A stretch of DNA of 36,454 nt from Bacillota bacterium. Its GTDB lineage: Bacteria > Bacillota > Sulfobacillia > JAJZYS01 > JAJYTV01. The stretch spans positions 1 through 36,454 of the forward strand of contig JAJYSZ010000024.1 of assembly GCA_021793315.1 (NCBI GenBank). Reading direction: 5' to 3'. How positions within the stretch are numbered: position 1 is the stretch's first letter; each line of letters opens with the position of its first letter. The notes below the pieces were generated by a model. The model worked only from the letters and a program-made list of their open reading frames with translations. It ran no database searches and had not been told where the DNA came from. A program made the position numbers and the translations under genes. Below, in pieces: positions 16,937-23,611 of this stretch.

Positions 16937-17356
16937 GGGCGACCGTACCCAACGCCGGCTACCCGGCCAATATATGACTCATGCACTGATAATTCTGCCG
17001 ACTATTATCCGAGGGCGCGCGGCCCCTTGATGGCACACAATCCAATAGGGATGCCTGCCGTCCTGTCGTAAATCGATCTGGCCGGTTTGCGACGCGCCGC
17101 CGGAACGGCGATATCGCGTTCCAAGACAGCCGGGGCGAGGGTCAAGTCCTGCCCTAGTCCAAGTTTACCACGCAAGATGCAGGCCGGTCGGTGGACTTTC
17201 GGCCTCGGCCGCCGTTATCGCCGCCCGGGTTTCCCTCAAATCGGGAACCAGCATGCCTCACTGGACATATCTTAGGTGAAACGCTTCTTCTTCTATCGTC
17301 ACGCCTTGGGCAGAACGAGCGGCCCGATTGCGCGCGTCTAAAAGGGAGATCTGGTC
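16937..17356. other. Intergenic region between nuoA and the DUF1906 gene
   Basis: There is no convincing gene here. A patch that is AT-rich for this genome (about 16968-17010, with ATATATGACTC and TAATTC) may hold a promoter on either strand, but I could not find a well-spaced -35/-10 pair. Several GC-rich inverted segments are present, such as GCCGCCGGAACGGCG. The last bases hold the AGGGAGA ribosome-binding site of the next gene. Confidence 0.4.
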
Positions 17357-17956
17357 ATGGCGAACCTGACGGCGCTGGACGGCCGCGGGCTCGACTCGCC
17401 AAACGTTGCGGTGACGGCGGCGCGCGTCGCCGGCTGGCAGAGGGAAGGCTACCGGAACATCATTCTCAACACGTTGTCGCCCTCGTTTTCCCAGGACTAC
17501 CGCACGAGCCTCGAAGGTCATATGATGGTGGCGCTCTTCCAGGGCTACGATGCTGCCGCCTACGAGACCGAGTCGGGCCGTGTCCGGGCCCTGCAGGCCG
17601 TGGCTGCGGCCAGAGAGGTGCTCTATCCCGCAGGCGGCTACATCTTTGTGGACATCGAGGCGACGGGATCGATTGCGGCCAGCCACATGATCGATTGGAT
17701 CAACAACTGGTGCGGCGCCGTGCAGGCCGCTCGGTACGGCGCCGGGGCATACTTCGGCGTGCCGCAGCCTCTGACCGCCGCGGAGGCCTACGCCCGCCTG
17801 ATCGCCGACCGCTACTGGCGATCGTGTTCAGCCGACGGCATCACACCCGCGAGGCGCGCCTGCTGCATCGTGCAGGAGAGCTGCTCCGGCAGTTGGGACG
17901 TCGACCGCTGCGGCGCCGACAACTTCGGCGACTACTGCCTGGGTGCCGCGCTCTGA
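17357..17956 (+). CDS. DUF1906 / GH25-like TIM-barrel protein, cysteine-rich
   Basis: This 199-residue protein looks like the DUF1906 (Rv2525c-type glycoside-hydrolase-like) or GH25 lysozyme-like barrel. It starts with LDGRGLDSPNVAVTAARVAGW, followed by GYRNIILN and the strand GGYIFVDIEATG, whose D-x-E has the look of the acidic pair at the C-end of a barrel strand. No signal peptide or membrane segment is visible, although the C-terminal third has eight cysteines (CG, CS, ACC, SCSG, RCG, YCLG), which suggests disulfides or metal binding. The start ATG has AGGGAGA 7 bases upstream. The next gene, a LysR regulator, follows on the same strand. The substrate is unknown; a role in cell wall or spore wall is only a guess from the fold. 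Confidence 0.5.
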   Translation: MANLTALDGRGLDSPNVAVTAARVAGWQREGYRNIILNTLSPSFSQDYRTSLEGHMMVALFQGYDAAAYETESGRVRALQAVAAAREVLYPAGGYIFVDIEATGSIAASHMIDWINNWCGAVQAARYGAGAYFGVPQPLTAAEAYARLIADRYWRSCSADGITPARRACCIVQESCSGSWDVDRCGADNFGDYCLGAAL

Positions 17957-17984
17957 GCGTGGCAGTCGACGCCACCCCATGCGT

Positions 17985-18013
17985 TTGCGACAATAACGGT
18001 TGGGTCATACCAT
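17985..18013 (+). promoter_or_regulatory. Candidate promoter of the LysR-ferredoxin pair
   Basis: TTGCGA (17985-17990), exactly 17 bases, then TACCAT (18008-18013); each hexamer matches 4 of 6 consensus bases. It lies in the short gap between the DUF1906 gene and the LysR gene, 26 bases before the TTG start. Confidence 0.4.
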
Positions 18014-18039
18014 ACCTGCACCGCATGGGAGGGCGGACA

Positions 18040-18957
18040 TTGGACCTGCAGGACCTCAGGCTCTTCAGCGCGGCCGTGCGCAGCGGCAGCCTGAGCCAGG
18101 CAGCTCGCGAGACGCACTGCTCGCAGCCCACGGCATCCCGCCGCATCCAGGGCCTGGAGGCCGAGCTGGGCGCCCCGCTGCTGGTGCGCGGGTCTCGCAC
18201 GCTGAGCCCAACCCCGGTCGGCCTTGAGTTCCTCCACTTCGCCGAGACGGCGCTCGCCGCCGAGGCTGATTTGCGGGCCAGGATCGAGCGGCCCTGGCTC
18301 TTGCGCGGCGACCTCCACGTGGCCGCAAGCACGACGCCAGGCGAGGGGTTTGTGCCAGCCCTTCTGGCCGAGTTTGCGAGCGGCCAGCCCGACCTGCGGA
18401 CCCAGCTGCACATCATGGACTCGCGTGCTGTGGAGGAATGCGTGCTGCTGGGGCACTGCGATGCCGGCTTCACCGGACATCCGCCGGCACCGGGCCTGCT
18501 CCGGTCCGAGGCGGTCGGCACGGATGAGCTCGTGCTCGTCGTGGGCCAGGGCCACCCGTGGTATGACCGCGCGGAGATGCCGGTCGACATGCTCTGCCGG
18601 CAGAGTTTTGTCGAACGCGGCGAGGGCTCCGGCACGCGCCGCACCGTGGAAGAGGCCCTGAGCGGCGTTGCACCGGCGTTTGCGGCCCGTCACATCGTGC
18701 TCACGGTCTCCTCGGCCCAGGCCCTGCTCGCATCGGTGCGGTCGGGCGTCGGCTGCGGCTTTGTCTCACGGGCAAGCCTGGCCGGATCTGCGGCTGAAGG
18801 GCTGCACGCCGTCAAGATCTCGGGCGTGCCGCTGCACCGCAGCATCCACCTCATTCTGCCGCCGCAGCCGACGGCCAAGACGCTGGCCTTCGCTGCTTTC
18901 GTCCGATTGCGCGCCTCGGTGCGCGAAAACCTTGGCGCGCCGCCCGCCGTCCGATAA
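18040..18957 (+). CDS. LysR-family transcriptional regulator
   Basis: This 305-residue protein has an N-terminal winged helix-turn-helix (residues about 1-60: LDLQDLRLFSAAVRSGSLSQ, then AARETHCSQPTASRRIQGLE) and a C-terminal periplasmic-binding-protein-like effector domain (from about residue 88, GDLHVAASTTPGEG...). LysR proteins act as tetramers and often control a neighbouring gene in response to a small ligand. The start is TTG 18040, 7-8 bases after GGGAGG; an in-frame ATG at 18025 overlaps that site and has no ribosome-binding site of its own. The ferredoxin gene begins 24 bases downstream and is probably cotranscribed. The effector and target are not deducible; closest in style to CysL/CbbR-like regulators. 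Confidence 0.9.
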   Translation: MDLQDLRLFSAAVRSGSLSQAARETHCSQPTASRRIQGLEAELGAPLLVRGSRTLSPTPVGLEFLHFAETALAAEADLRARIERPWLLRGDLHVAASTTPGEGFVPALLAEFASGQPDLRTQLHIMDSRAVEECVLLGHCDAGFTGHPPAPGLLRSEAVGTDELVLVVGQGHPWYDRAEMPVDMLCRQSFVERGEGSGTRRTVEEALSGVAPAFAARHIVLTVSSAQALLASVRSGVGCGFVSRASLAGSAAEGLHAVKISGVPLHRSIHLILPPQPTAKTLAFAAFVRLRASVRENLGAPPAVR

Positions 18958-18981
18958 CCTTGTCGCAGGAGGGATCGCTCG

Positions 18982-19224
18982 ATGGCCTACGTGATCGCGG
19001 AACCTTGCATCGGCACCAAGGACAAGTCCTGTGTCGACGTCTGCCCTGTCGACTGCATTCACGGCAAGGACGACGACCAGCAGCTTTATATCGACCCGGA
19101 CGAGTGCATCAATTGCGGTGCCTGCGAGGCGGTCTGCCCGGTCCAGGCCATCTTCGAGGAAGGTATGCTGCCGCCGCAGTGGGAGTCGTTCATCGAAATC
19201 AACCGCGACTACTTCAAGAAGTGA
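18982..19224 (+). CDS. fdxA: 7Fe-type ferredoxin ([3Fe-4S]/[4Fe-4S])
   Basis: This 80-residue soluble electron carrier has a first cysteine set CIGTKDKSCVDVCPVDC (C-x7-C-x3-CP), the pattern of 7Fe/8Fe ferredoxins in which one cluster is [3Fe-4S], and a second set CINCGACEAVCP (C-x2-C-x2-C-x3-CP) for a [4Fe-4S] cluster. The acidic surface and the C-terminal FIEINRDYFKK resemble Thermus- and Bacillus-type 7Fe ferredoxins. GGAGGG precedes the ATG. It sits between a LysR gene and a strong hairpin. It is not NuoI: at 80 residues it lacks the N-terminal amphipathic helices and the twin C-x2-C-x2-C-x3-CP spacing of that subunit. Confidence 0.93.
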   Translation: MAYVIAEPCIGTKDKSCVDVCPVDCIHGKDDDQQLYIDPDECINCGACEAVCPVQAIFEEGMLPPQWESFIEINRDYFKK

Positions 19225-19225
19225 C

Positions 19226-19260
19226 CGAACCGGGCACGGCAAAAGGCCGTGCCCGGTTCG
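19226..19260. terminator. Bidirectional hairpin terminator
   Basis: A perfect 15-bp stem (CGAACCGGGCACGGC / GCCGTGCCCGGTTCG, loop AAAAG) starts 2 bases after the ferredoxin stop and lies between two convergent genes. The tails are only mildly T-containing, but stem strength and position support termination from both sides. Confidence 0.75.
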
Positions 19261-19274
19261 TCATCCCCCGCTAG

Positions 19275-20072
19275 CTAGATGTCCCGGCCCGCCAGGGCAA
19301 CGCGCAGGAAGCCTTCGGCTCCCTGGTGGCTGAGCACCTCGGCGAAGGCCGCCGTTCCCCCCCGCTGCAGCCCCGTGGCGAAGTGCCGCAAAACCTTGGA
19401 CTTCACGGTCATCGGCCCCGCCCCGAACGCCTCCATCTCCGCCGCACCGAGCCGCACCTGGCTGGCGCCCTCGGGTAGCCAGCCGAGCCCATGCGTGCCG
19501 GTCAGGTAGATGTGCTTGCCCGGCAATGACCCGTCGCCCGGCAGGCCGGACGCGGCCCGGTAGCTCTTGCCGAGCAGCGAGACCACCAGCGGATAGCCGG
19601 CACTCGCCGTGCGCACCGCGGCGGGGAGCCCCAGATGCTCGCCGCGCCAGCGTGCCTCCTCCAGACTCACGTCGCCGAACGACACGTCGTACGGCACGAC
19701 CTCCGCGTCTTCCGAGATCACACCATAGGCCGCGGAAACAATCAGGACGCCGATCGCGTCCTGGCCAAACGTCGCGCGCAGATTCGCCACAGCCTCGAAT
19801 GCTTCGAGGAAAAGCGGCGAGGTGAACATGTCCCGGGCCGGCCTCTGGTGGGCCCTGAGTTCGTCGGTGCGGCGCTTCAGGCGTTCAGGGTCAAGGAAGT
19901 CCTGCCATGTCAGGGGGTCTGGCGGCGTCTCCGCCTTCTGCCGCGTGCAGCCCAGGAGCAGGAGCATCCTCGGGCCCTCAGGCCCGCCACCGCCAGCGGC
20001 GTCCGCTTGCGGCAGCCGCCTGCCGCACCGGATCTCGCCGGGCACATCACCGGCATCGTCCAGCTTCACCAT
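19275..20072 (-). CDS. DUF6884-like protein of unknown function
   Basis: This 265-residue protein begins at ATG 20072, 8 bases after GGAGG; the long open frame upstream is a shadow of the glycosylase gene. After a 35-residue Gly/Pro-rich leader come the features of DUF6884 (YaaA-related) proteins: strand LLLLGCTRQK with a C-x3-K, then PARDMFTSPLFLEAFEAV, then VLIVSAAYGVISEDAEVVPYD. The C-terminal part (about 80 residues, LPGKHIYLTGTHGLGW... to the end) has no known relative that I recognise and may be an added domain. Family members occur near nucleic-acid modification genes, but no reaction is established. It is divergent from a Mug-type glycosylase with a shared 105-base promoter region, so a DNA-repair or base-modification link is possible but unproven. 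Confidence 0.6.
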   Translation of the reverse strand: MVKLDDAGDVPGEIRCGRRLPQADAAGGGGPEGPRMLLLLGCTRQKAETPPDPLTWQDFLDPERLKRRTDELRAHQRPARDMFTSPLFLEAFEAVANLRATFGQDAIGVLIVSAAYGVISEDAEVVPYDVSFGDVSLEEARWRGEHLGLPAAVRTASAGYPLVVSLLGKSYRAASGLPGDGSLPGKHIYLTGTHGLGWLPEGASQVRLGAAEMEAFGAGPMTVKSKVLRHFATGLQRGGTAAFAEVLSHQGAEGFLRVALAGRDI

Positions 20073-20177
20073 TGGACCTGCCTCCTTCACCCAATCGCGC
20101 GGGTGACATGTCTTCGGCGTTCGCCATCGGCACCCAAGTACCTCTCGCAGGCAGGCAAGTTTCACGGAGGTGACCAG

Positions 20178-20681
20178 GTGGACCGCGAGGTGGTACTTCC
20201 AGACGTGCTGGCACGTGGTCTGAAGGTAGTATTTTGCGGCAGCGCGGCAGGCAGGCGCTCCGCCGAACTCGGCGCCTACTACGCCGGACCGGGCAACCGC
20301 TTCTGGCCTCTCCTCCACGCCCTGGGCCTGACCACGCGCCTTTTGAGGCCGGAGGAGTTCCGGCATGTCCTCGACTGCGGCATCGGCCTGACCGATCTGG
20401 CCAAGAAGGTGTCCGGTGCCGACGGTGCCCTGCCCAAGGGCAGCGACGACCCGGACGCCCTCAAAGAGCGCATCCTCAGCTTTGCTCCCAAGGTGCTCGC
20501 CTTCAATGGCAAGCGGCCGGCCGAAGCCTTCCTGGGCCACAAGGCCGCCTATGGCCTGCAGCCTGATACGGTTGGCGAGGCGACGATATTCGTGCTGCCC
20601 TCCACCAGCCGCGCCAACGCCCGCTTCGCAGCCGAGGCAGCTGCCTGGCATGACCTCGCAAGGTACCTCGAAAGCCTCTGA
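20178..20681 (+). CDS. mug: Mismatch-specific (G:T/U) uracil-DNA glycosylase, Mug-like
   Basis: This 167-residue member of the uracil-DNA glycosylase superfamily shows motif A as VVFCGSAAGRRSAELGAYYA and the following PGNRFWPLLHALGLT. The family-2 (Mug/TDG) pattern G-I-N-P-G has become G-S-A-A-G, so the catalytic-type asparagine is absent; this variant is known in a branch of Mug-like proteins. Motif 2 is LPSTSRANARF. The start is GTG 20178, 7 bases after GGAGG. The protein would remove uracil or thymine mispaired with G, or related damaged bases. It is divergent from the DUF6884-like gene and closed by a hairpin at 20705-20737. Activity cannot be judged without testing because of the altered motif A. 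Confidence 0.85.
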   Translation: MDREVVLPDVLARGLKVVFCGSAAGRRSAELGAYYAGPGNRFWPLLHALGLTTRLLRPEEFRHVLDCGIGLTDLAKKVSGADGALPKGSDDPDALKERILSFAPKVLAFNGKRPAEAFLGHKAAYGLQPDTVGEATIFVLPSTSRANARFAAEAAAWHDLARYLESL

Positions 20682-20704
20682 ACTCTGTCCGGTTCCGCGT
20701 AGAA

Positions 20705-20737
20705 AAGGCTCCCGCGGCTTTGGGCCGCGGGAGCCTT
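20705..20737. terminator. Bidirectional rho-independent terminator
   Basis: A perfect 14-bp stem AAGGCTCCCGCGGC-TTTGG-GCCGCGGGAGCCTT lies between the convergent mug and propeller genes. On the minus strand the tail is TTTTCTACG, a good terminator; on the plus strand it is TTCAGTTC. Confidence 0.85.
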
Positions 20738-20746
20738 CAGTTCACG

Positions 20747-22996
20747 TCAGGGCATCTGCTGCCAGGTCTGGCCGCCGTCGCGCGTGCGATAGAGGCTGCC
20801 AATCCCCACCAGCCAGCCATCGCGCGCCGTCGGGAACTGCATCTGAAGCTGCGTGTTGAAGTCCTGCAGATTCATCTGCGTCGAGGAGGCCGTCCAGGTC
20901 TTGCCGCCGTCCTGCGTCGCGTACACGACGGTCTTCGCATTCTGGCTGTAGGGGTTTTCCTGCATCGCGACCCAGCCCTGCCGGCTGTTCAGGAAGTAGA
21001 CGGCCGCGCCCTGACCGCTGCCCTGCCAGGTGTGGATGGTCTCGTAGCTCCTGCCGCCGTCGATCGTCCTCGCCAAGGTCACGGTGCTGGGCTGGGACGC
21101 GCTCGCGCCCGGCACCGTCAAGAGCCTGTAGCCCTGGCCCGAGAGGAACGCGAACTGCTGGAACGTGCCCGAAGCGGCCGGCTGGCTGGAGAGCGGGGTC
21201 CAGGTCTTGCCGCCGTCGGCGGTGGCGGAAAACGTCACGTCGGGATAGGTCTGCGTCTGCAGGATGCCCTGCTGGGCGGTGAAGAAGCGCAGGTACGGGT
21301 TCGGTCCGAAGAGTACCCCGCTCGCGATCAGCAGCGGGGCCTGCTTCTGCCAGTGCCTGCCCCCGTCCGTCGTCGCGAGCACCGTCACGGACTGCCCGTT
21401 CTGCGGCGCAGATATCACCATGTAGCCGACCTTTGGACTGACGAACGACAGCGCCTGCACAGGGCCCTTGGCGTGGTAGATCTCCTGCCAGGTCTCGCCG
21501 CCGTTGTCGGTGGCCAGGATCGCCTGGGGATCCGAGGTCAGGCCGACGCCGATGCCGTGCGTCTGGTCCGGGAAGTCCACCTGCTCCGTCGGTGCCAGGG
21601 AAGGCAGGAGCTGCGTCCAGGTCTTGCCGCCGTCCACGGTCTTGACCAGGAAGCCGGCCTGCGCCGAGCCGCCGCCGCCGACCGCGTAGCCCACCTCGGG
21701 TGAGACGATCGAGACGCCGTTCAGGCTCCAGGCGAGGTTCATCGACGACTGCGTCCAGGTTTTGCCGCCGTCGCGCGTGATCATCAGGCCGCCGGGGTAT
21801 GGCGCCGCGCCTTCATTGATCGGCAGCCAAGCCACCTTGGTCGTGACGAAGGTCGGCGGCCCGTAGACGGTGCGTCCCTGCGCGAAGTTGTTCGGGCCGG
21901 ACCCGGTGCCCTGCTCGAGCGTCCAGGTCTGGCCGCCGTCGGTCGTCTGGTAGAGGTAGCCTGCCCACGTCGCGGAGTCCTTGAGGAAGAACCAGCCGTC
22001 CTGGGCGTTTGCGAAGCTGACGGCGTCCGAGTAGGTCCAGTAGTTCGGCTGCGGTGCCGTGAACGACGTCTGCCAGGTCTGGCCGCCGTCCTGTGTCTCG
22101 ATCAGCTCGGCCTGGCAGCCGGCGCCGCCGGACGTGCCGGGCTGTGGCGTCGCCTGGCAGACCTGCCCTGCCACGAACCCGACCCTCGGCGTCAGGAAGT
22201 CCATGTGCACCGGCGCGAAGCCCTGCGGCAAGGTGAGCGCCGCAAAGCTCTTGCCGCCGGTCGTCGACGTCAGGACCTTGTCGCCGACGTAGGCGTAGAC
22301 TTGACCGCCGAAGACCTGGAAGCCGACGCGCATCAGCACCGTGCCGTTGAGGATGGCCTGCGGGCCCTGCTCGCTCCAGGCGACGTGCCAGGTCTTGCCG
22401 CCGTCCTGGGTCGTCAGGATCGAGATCGGGACGGGCTGTCCGGCCGCGCCGACCTGTCCGAGTCCCGTCTGCTGCGCGAGCACGTAACCCGTGCCCTGGC
22501 GATCGCCAGTGAAGCGCAGGGCAAGCGCCGTGTAGCCCTTGGGCAGCATGCGCTCGAGCCATGTCTTGCCGCCATCGCTCGTCGCCAGGAGGGCGTTGCG
22601 CGATCCGTAGGCGCCGGTCGCGGCAACCACCCAGCCCCGCTGGGCGGTGACAAAGTCCACGGCTTCGGCGCTGCCGATCACGATCGGCTTGCCGGTCCCG
22701 CTGCTGCGCAGCACGGGTTGCAGCTTGTGATGGTGCGTCGCCTGTTGCGGCCCACCGGAGAGATGCGCCACGTACGGCACGGCCACCAGGATGACGAGCA
22801 GCACCGCCGCCCAGTAGAACCAGCGCGTCTGTCCGCGTTGGCCGCCCTGGCGTCCCGCCCGCCGTCGCCCGCCGTCGCTGCGCTCCTGCATCAGCCTGCC
22901 GAGGAGCTTTGGATCGCTCGGGCCGACTTCGCGATCGATCGCCCCGCCGAGACCCCTAAGACGCTCCTCGAAGCGCTCGTCGTCCCTAGCGTCCAT
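20747..22996 (-). CDS. Single-pass membrane protein with 13 BNR/Ycf48-type repeats, coupled to ECF sigma factor
   Basis: This 749-residue protein has a charged, helical cytoplasmic region (1-57), one transmembrane helix (about 59-79, WFYWAAVLLVILVAVPYVAHL in outline) and about 650 residues outside the cell. The outside part holds 13 copies of the Asp-box-like motif [T/S]-x-DGG-[K/Q/R]-[T/S/H]-W, each preceded by a hydrophobic strand and a GW/GY turn (QRGWVV, VGYVI, RQGWVAM). Such repeats form beta-propellers (sialidase, Ycf48, Vps10/sortilin type). The last copy lies at the very C-terminus. The ATG is inside the last codons of the sigma gene (11-base overlap), so the two are translated together. 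The topology, intracellular tail plus helix plus sensor, is that of a membrane anti-sigma factor, but no HxxxCxxC zinc anti-sigma motif is present; this role is inference. The ligand is unknown. Confidence 0.82.
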   Translation of the reverse strand: MDARDDERFEERLRGLGGAIDREVGPSDPKLLGRLMQERSDGGRRRAGRQGGQRGQTRWFYWAAVLLVILVAVPYVAHLSGGPQQATHHHKLQPVLRSSGTGKPIVIGSAEAVDFVTAQRGWVVAATGAYGSRNALLATSDGGKTWLERMLPKGYTALALRFTGDRQGTGYVLAQQTGLGQVGAAGQPVPISILTTQDGGKTWHVAWSEQGPQAILNGTVLMRVGFQVFGGQVYAYVGDKVLTSTTGGKSFAALTLPQGFAPVHMDFLTPRVGFVAGQVCQATPQPGTSGGAGCQAELIETQDGGQTWQTSFTAPQPNYWTYSDAVSFANAQDGWFFLKDSATWAGYLYQTTDGGQTWTLEQGTGSGPNNFAQGRTVYGPPTFVTTKVAWLPINEGAAPYPGGLMITRDGGKTWTQSSMNLAWSLNGVSIVSPEVGYAVGGGGSAQAGFLVKTVDGGKTWTQLLPSLAPTEQVDFPDQTHGIGVGLTSDPQAILATDNGGETWQEIYHAKGPVQALSFVSPKVGYMVISAPQNGQSVTVLATTDGGRHWQKQAPLLIASGVLFGPNPYLRFFTAQQGILQTQTYPDVTFSATADGGKTWTPLSSQPAASGTFQQFAFLSGQGYRLLTVPGASASQPSTVTLARTIDGGRSYETIHTWQGSGQGAAVYFLNSRQGWVAMQENPYSQNAKTVVYATQDGGKTWTASSTQMNLQDFNTQLQMQFPTARDGWLVGIGSLYRTRDGGQTWQQMP
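20755..22580 (-). repeat. Array of 13 propeller-blade repeats visible in the DNA
   Basis: The plus strand repeats CCAGGTCTTGCCGCCGTC (or close variants) about every 130-175 bases, for example near 20763, 20894, 21203, 21490, 21616, 21756, 21924, 22074, 22388 and 22562, with weaker copies near 21043, 21352 and 22246. It encodes the DGGKTW box of each blade. The uniform codon choice across copies suggests growth by internal duplication or gene conversion. Confidence 0.8.
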
Positions 22997-23486
22997 TCGA
23001 GATCCCCTCCTCGGTCGCGAGAAGCGACCTGAGATGAGCGCGGCCGCGGTGGAGGATGCTCTTCACGGCCCCTGTCCGCTTTTGCAGCACGCGCGCGATG
23101 TCATTGAGCGGCAAATCGAGTCCATAATGGAGCAAGATAGCCTCGCGTTCCGGATCCGGCAGGCGGCGCACGGCGTCCATGAGATCTGGGTCGCCTGCCG
23201 CGGCGAGCGGCGCCGGACGATCCGGCACGTCTCCCGGCAGGTCCTCGGGACGTCGTCTGCGCCTGCGCTGCCAGTCGCGGGCAGCATTCAGCGCGATCGT
23301 CACGAGCAGCGGCACCGAGTACTCGGGCCGTTCGCCCTCGATGTAGCGCAGATAGCGGAGCCACGCCTCCTGCGCCGCATCCCGTGCAAGCTCGGAATCG
23401 CCGAGCACGCCGTAGCACAGGCGCAGCACGCGACGCTCCTCGCTGCGGTAGAAGCGTTCAAACTCCTCTTCGCGGTTCTCGTGCAC
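22986..23486 (-). CDS. ECF (extracytoplasmic function) RNA polymerase sigma factor
   Basis: This 166-residue protein has only sigma regions 2 and 4. Region 2 is EFERFYRSEERRVLRLCYGVLG with the core-binding DAAQEAWLRYLRYI; region 4 is DAVRRLPDPEREAILLHYGLD followed by the helix-turn-helix LNDIARVLQKRTGAVKSILHRGRAHLR. The linker is Arg- and Pro-rich (RRRRRRPEDLPG). The start is GTG 23486, 6 bases after GGGGGG; the longer frame is not supported. It is coupled by an 11-base overlap to the membrane propeller protein, which is the usual place of an anti-sigma factor. A candidate self-recognised promoter (TGCAAC-N17-CGTT) lies directly upstream, so autoregulation is likely. It is divergent from the moxR operon. 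Confidence 0.93.
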   Translation of the reverse strand: MHENREEEFERFYRSEERRVLRLCYGVLGDSELARDAAQEAWLRYLRYIEGERPEYSVPLLVTIALNAARDWQRRRRRRPEDLPGDVPDRPAPLAAAGDPDLMDAVRRLPDPEREAILLHYGLDLPLNDIARVLQKRTGAVKSILHRGRAHLRSLLATEEGISNGR

Positions 23487-23523
23487 GTTTGTCCCCCCGC
23501 TCCAGCACTCAGGCACAAGGTAG

Positions 23524-23550
23524 AACGCCCAGGCGATCCCTATGGTTGCA
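23524..23550 (-). promoter_or_regulatory. Candidate ECF-type autoregulatory promoter
   Basis: On the minus strand TGCAAC (23550-23545), exactly 17 bases, then CGTT (23527-23524). This resembles the ECF promoter form of Bacillota (a -35 with AAC and a -10 with CG, 16-17 apart, as for SigM, SigX and SigW). The start codon of the sigma gene is about 38 bases further on. Confidence 0.5.
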
Positions 23551-23611
23551 CGGCATGCGCCGCGGGCCACGCTATGCTATCGTCGAAGCCAGCAAAGCCG
23601 TTGGAGGAACC

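Noticed and set aside
17266-17325. ECF-type promoter TGAAAC ... CGTC before the DUF1906 gene
   Set aside because: The spacing is 14 bases, shorter than the 16-17 needed.
17191-18039. A longer LysR protein starting at 17191
   Set aside because: This frame runs through the DUF1906 gene in another frame; the helix-turn-helix starts right after the TTG at 18040, which has a good ribosome-binding site.
18982-19224. The ferredoxin as the missing NuoI
   Set aside because: It has 80 residues, a C-x7-C-x3-C first cluster of the 7Fe type and no N-terminal helices; NuoI is larger with two 4Fe sets.
20755-22580. Regular DNA repeats as a CRISPR array
   Set aside because: Spacing is 130-175 bases and the repeats are in frame, each encoding a DGGKTW box; they belong to the propeller protein.
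23551-23611. A vegetative promoter for moxR (TTGCAC ... TATGCT)
   Set aside because: The spacer is 21 bases, too long; other spacings give poor hexamers, so no promoter is claimed.
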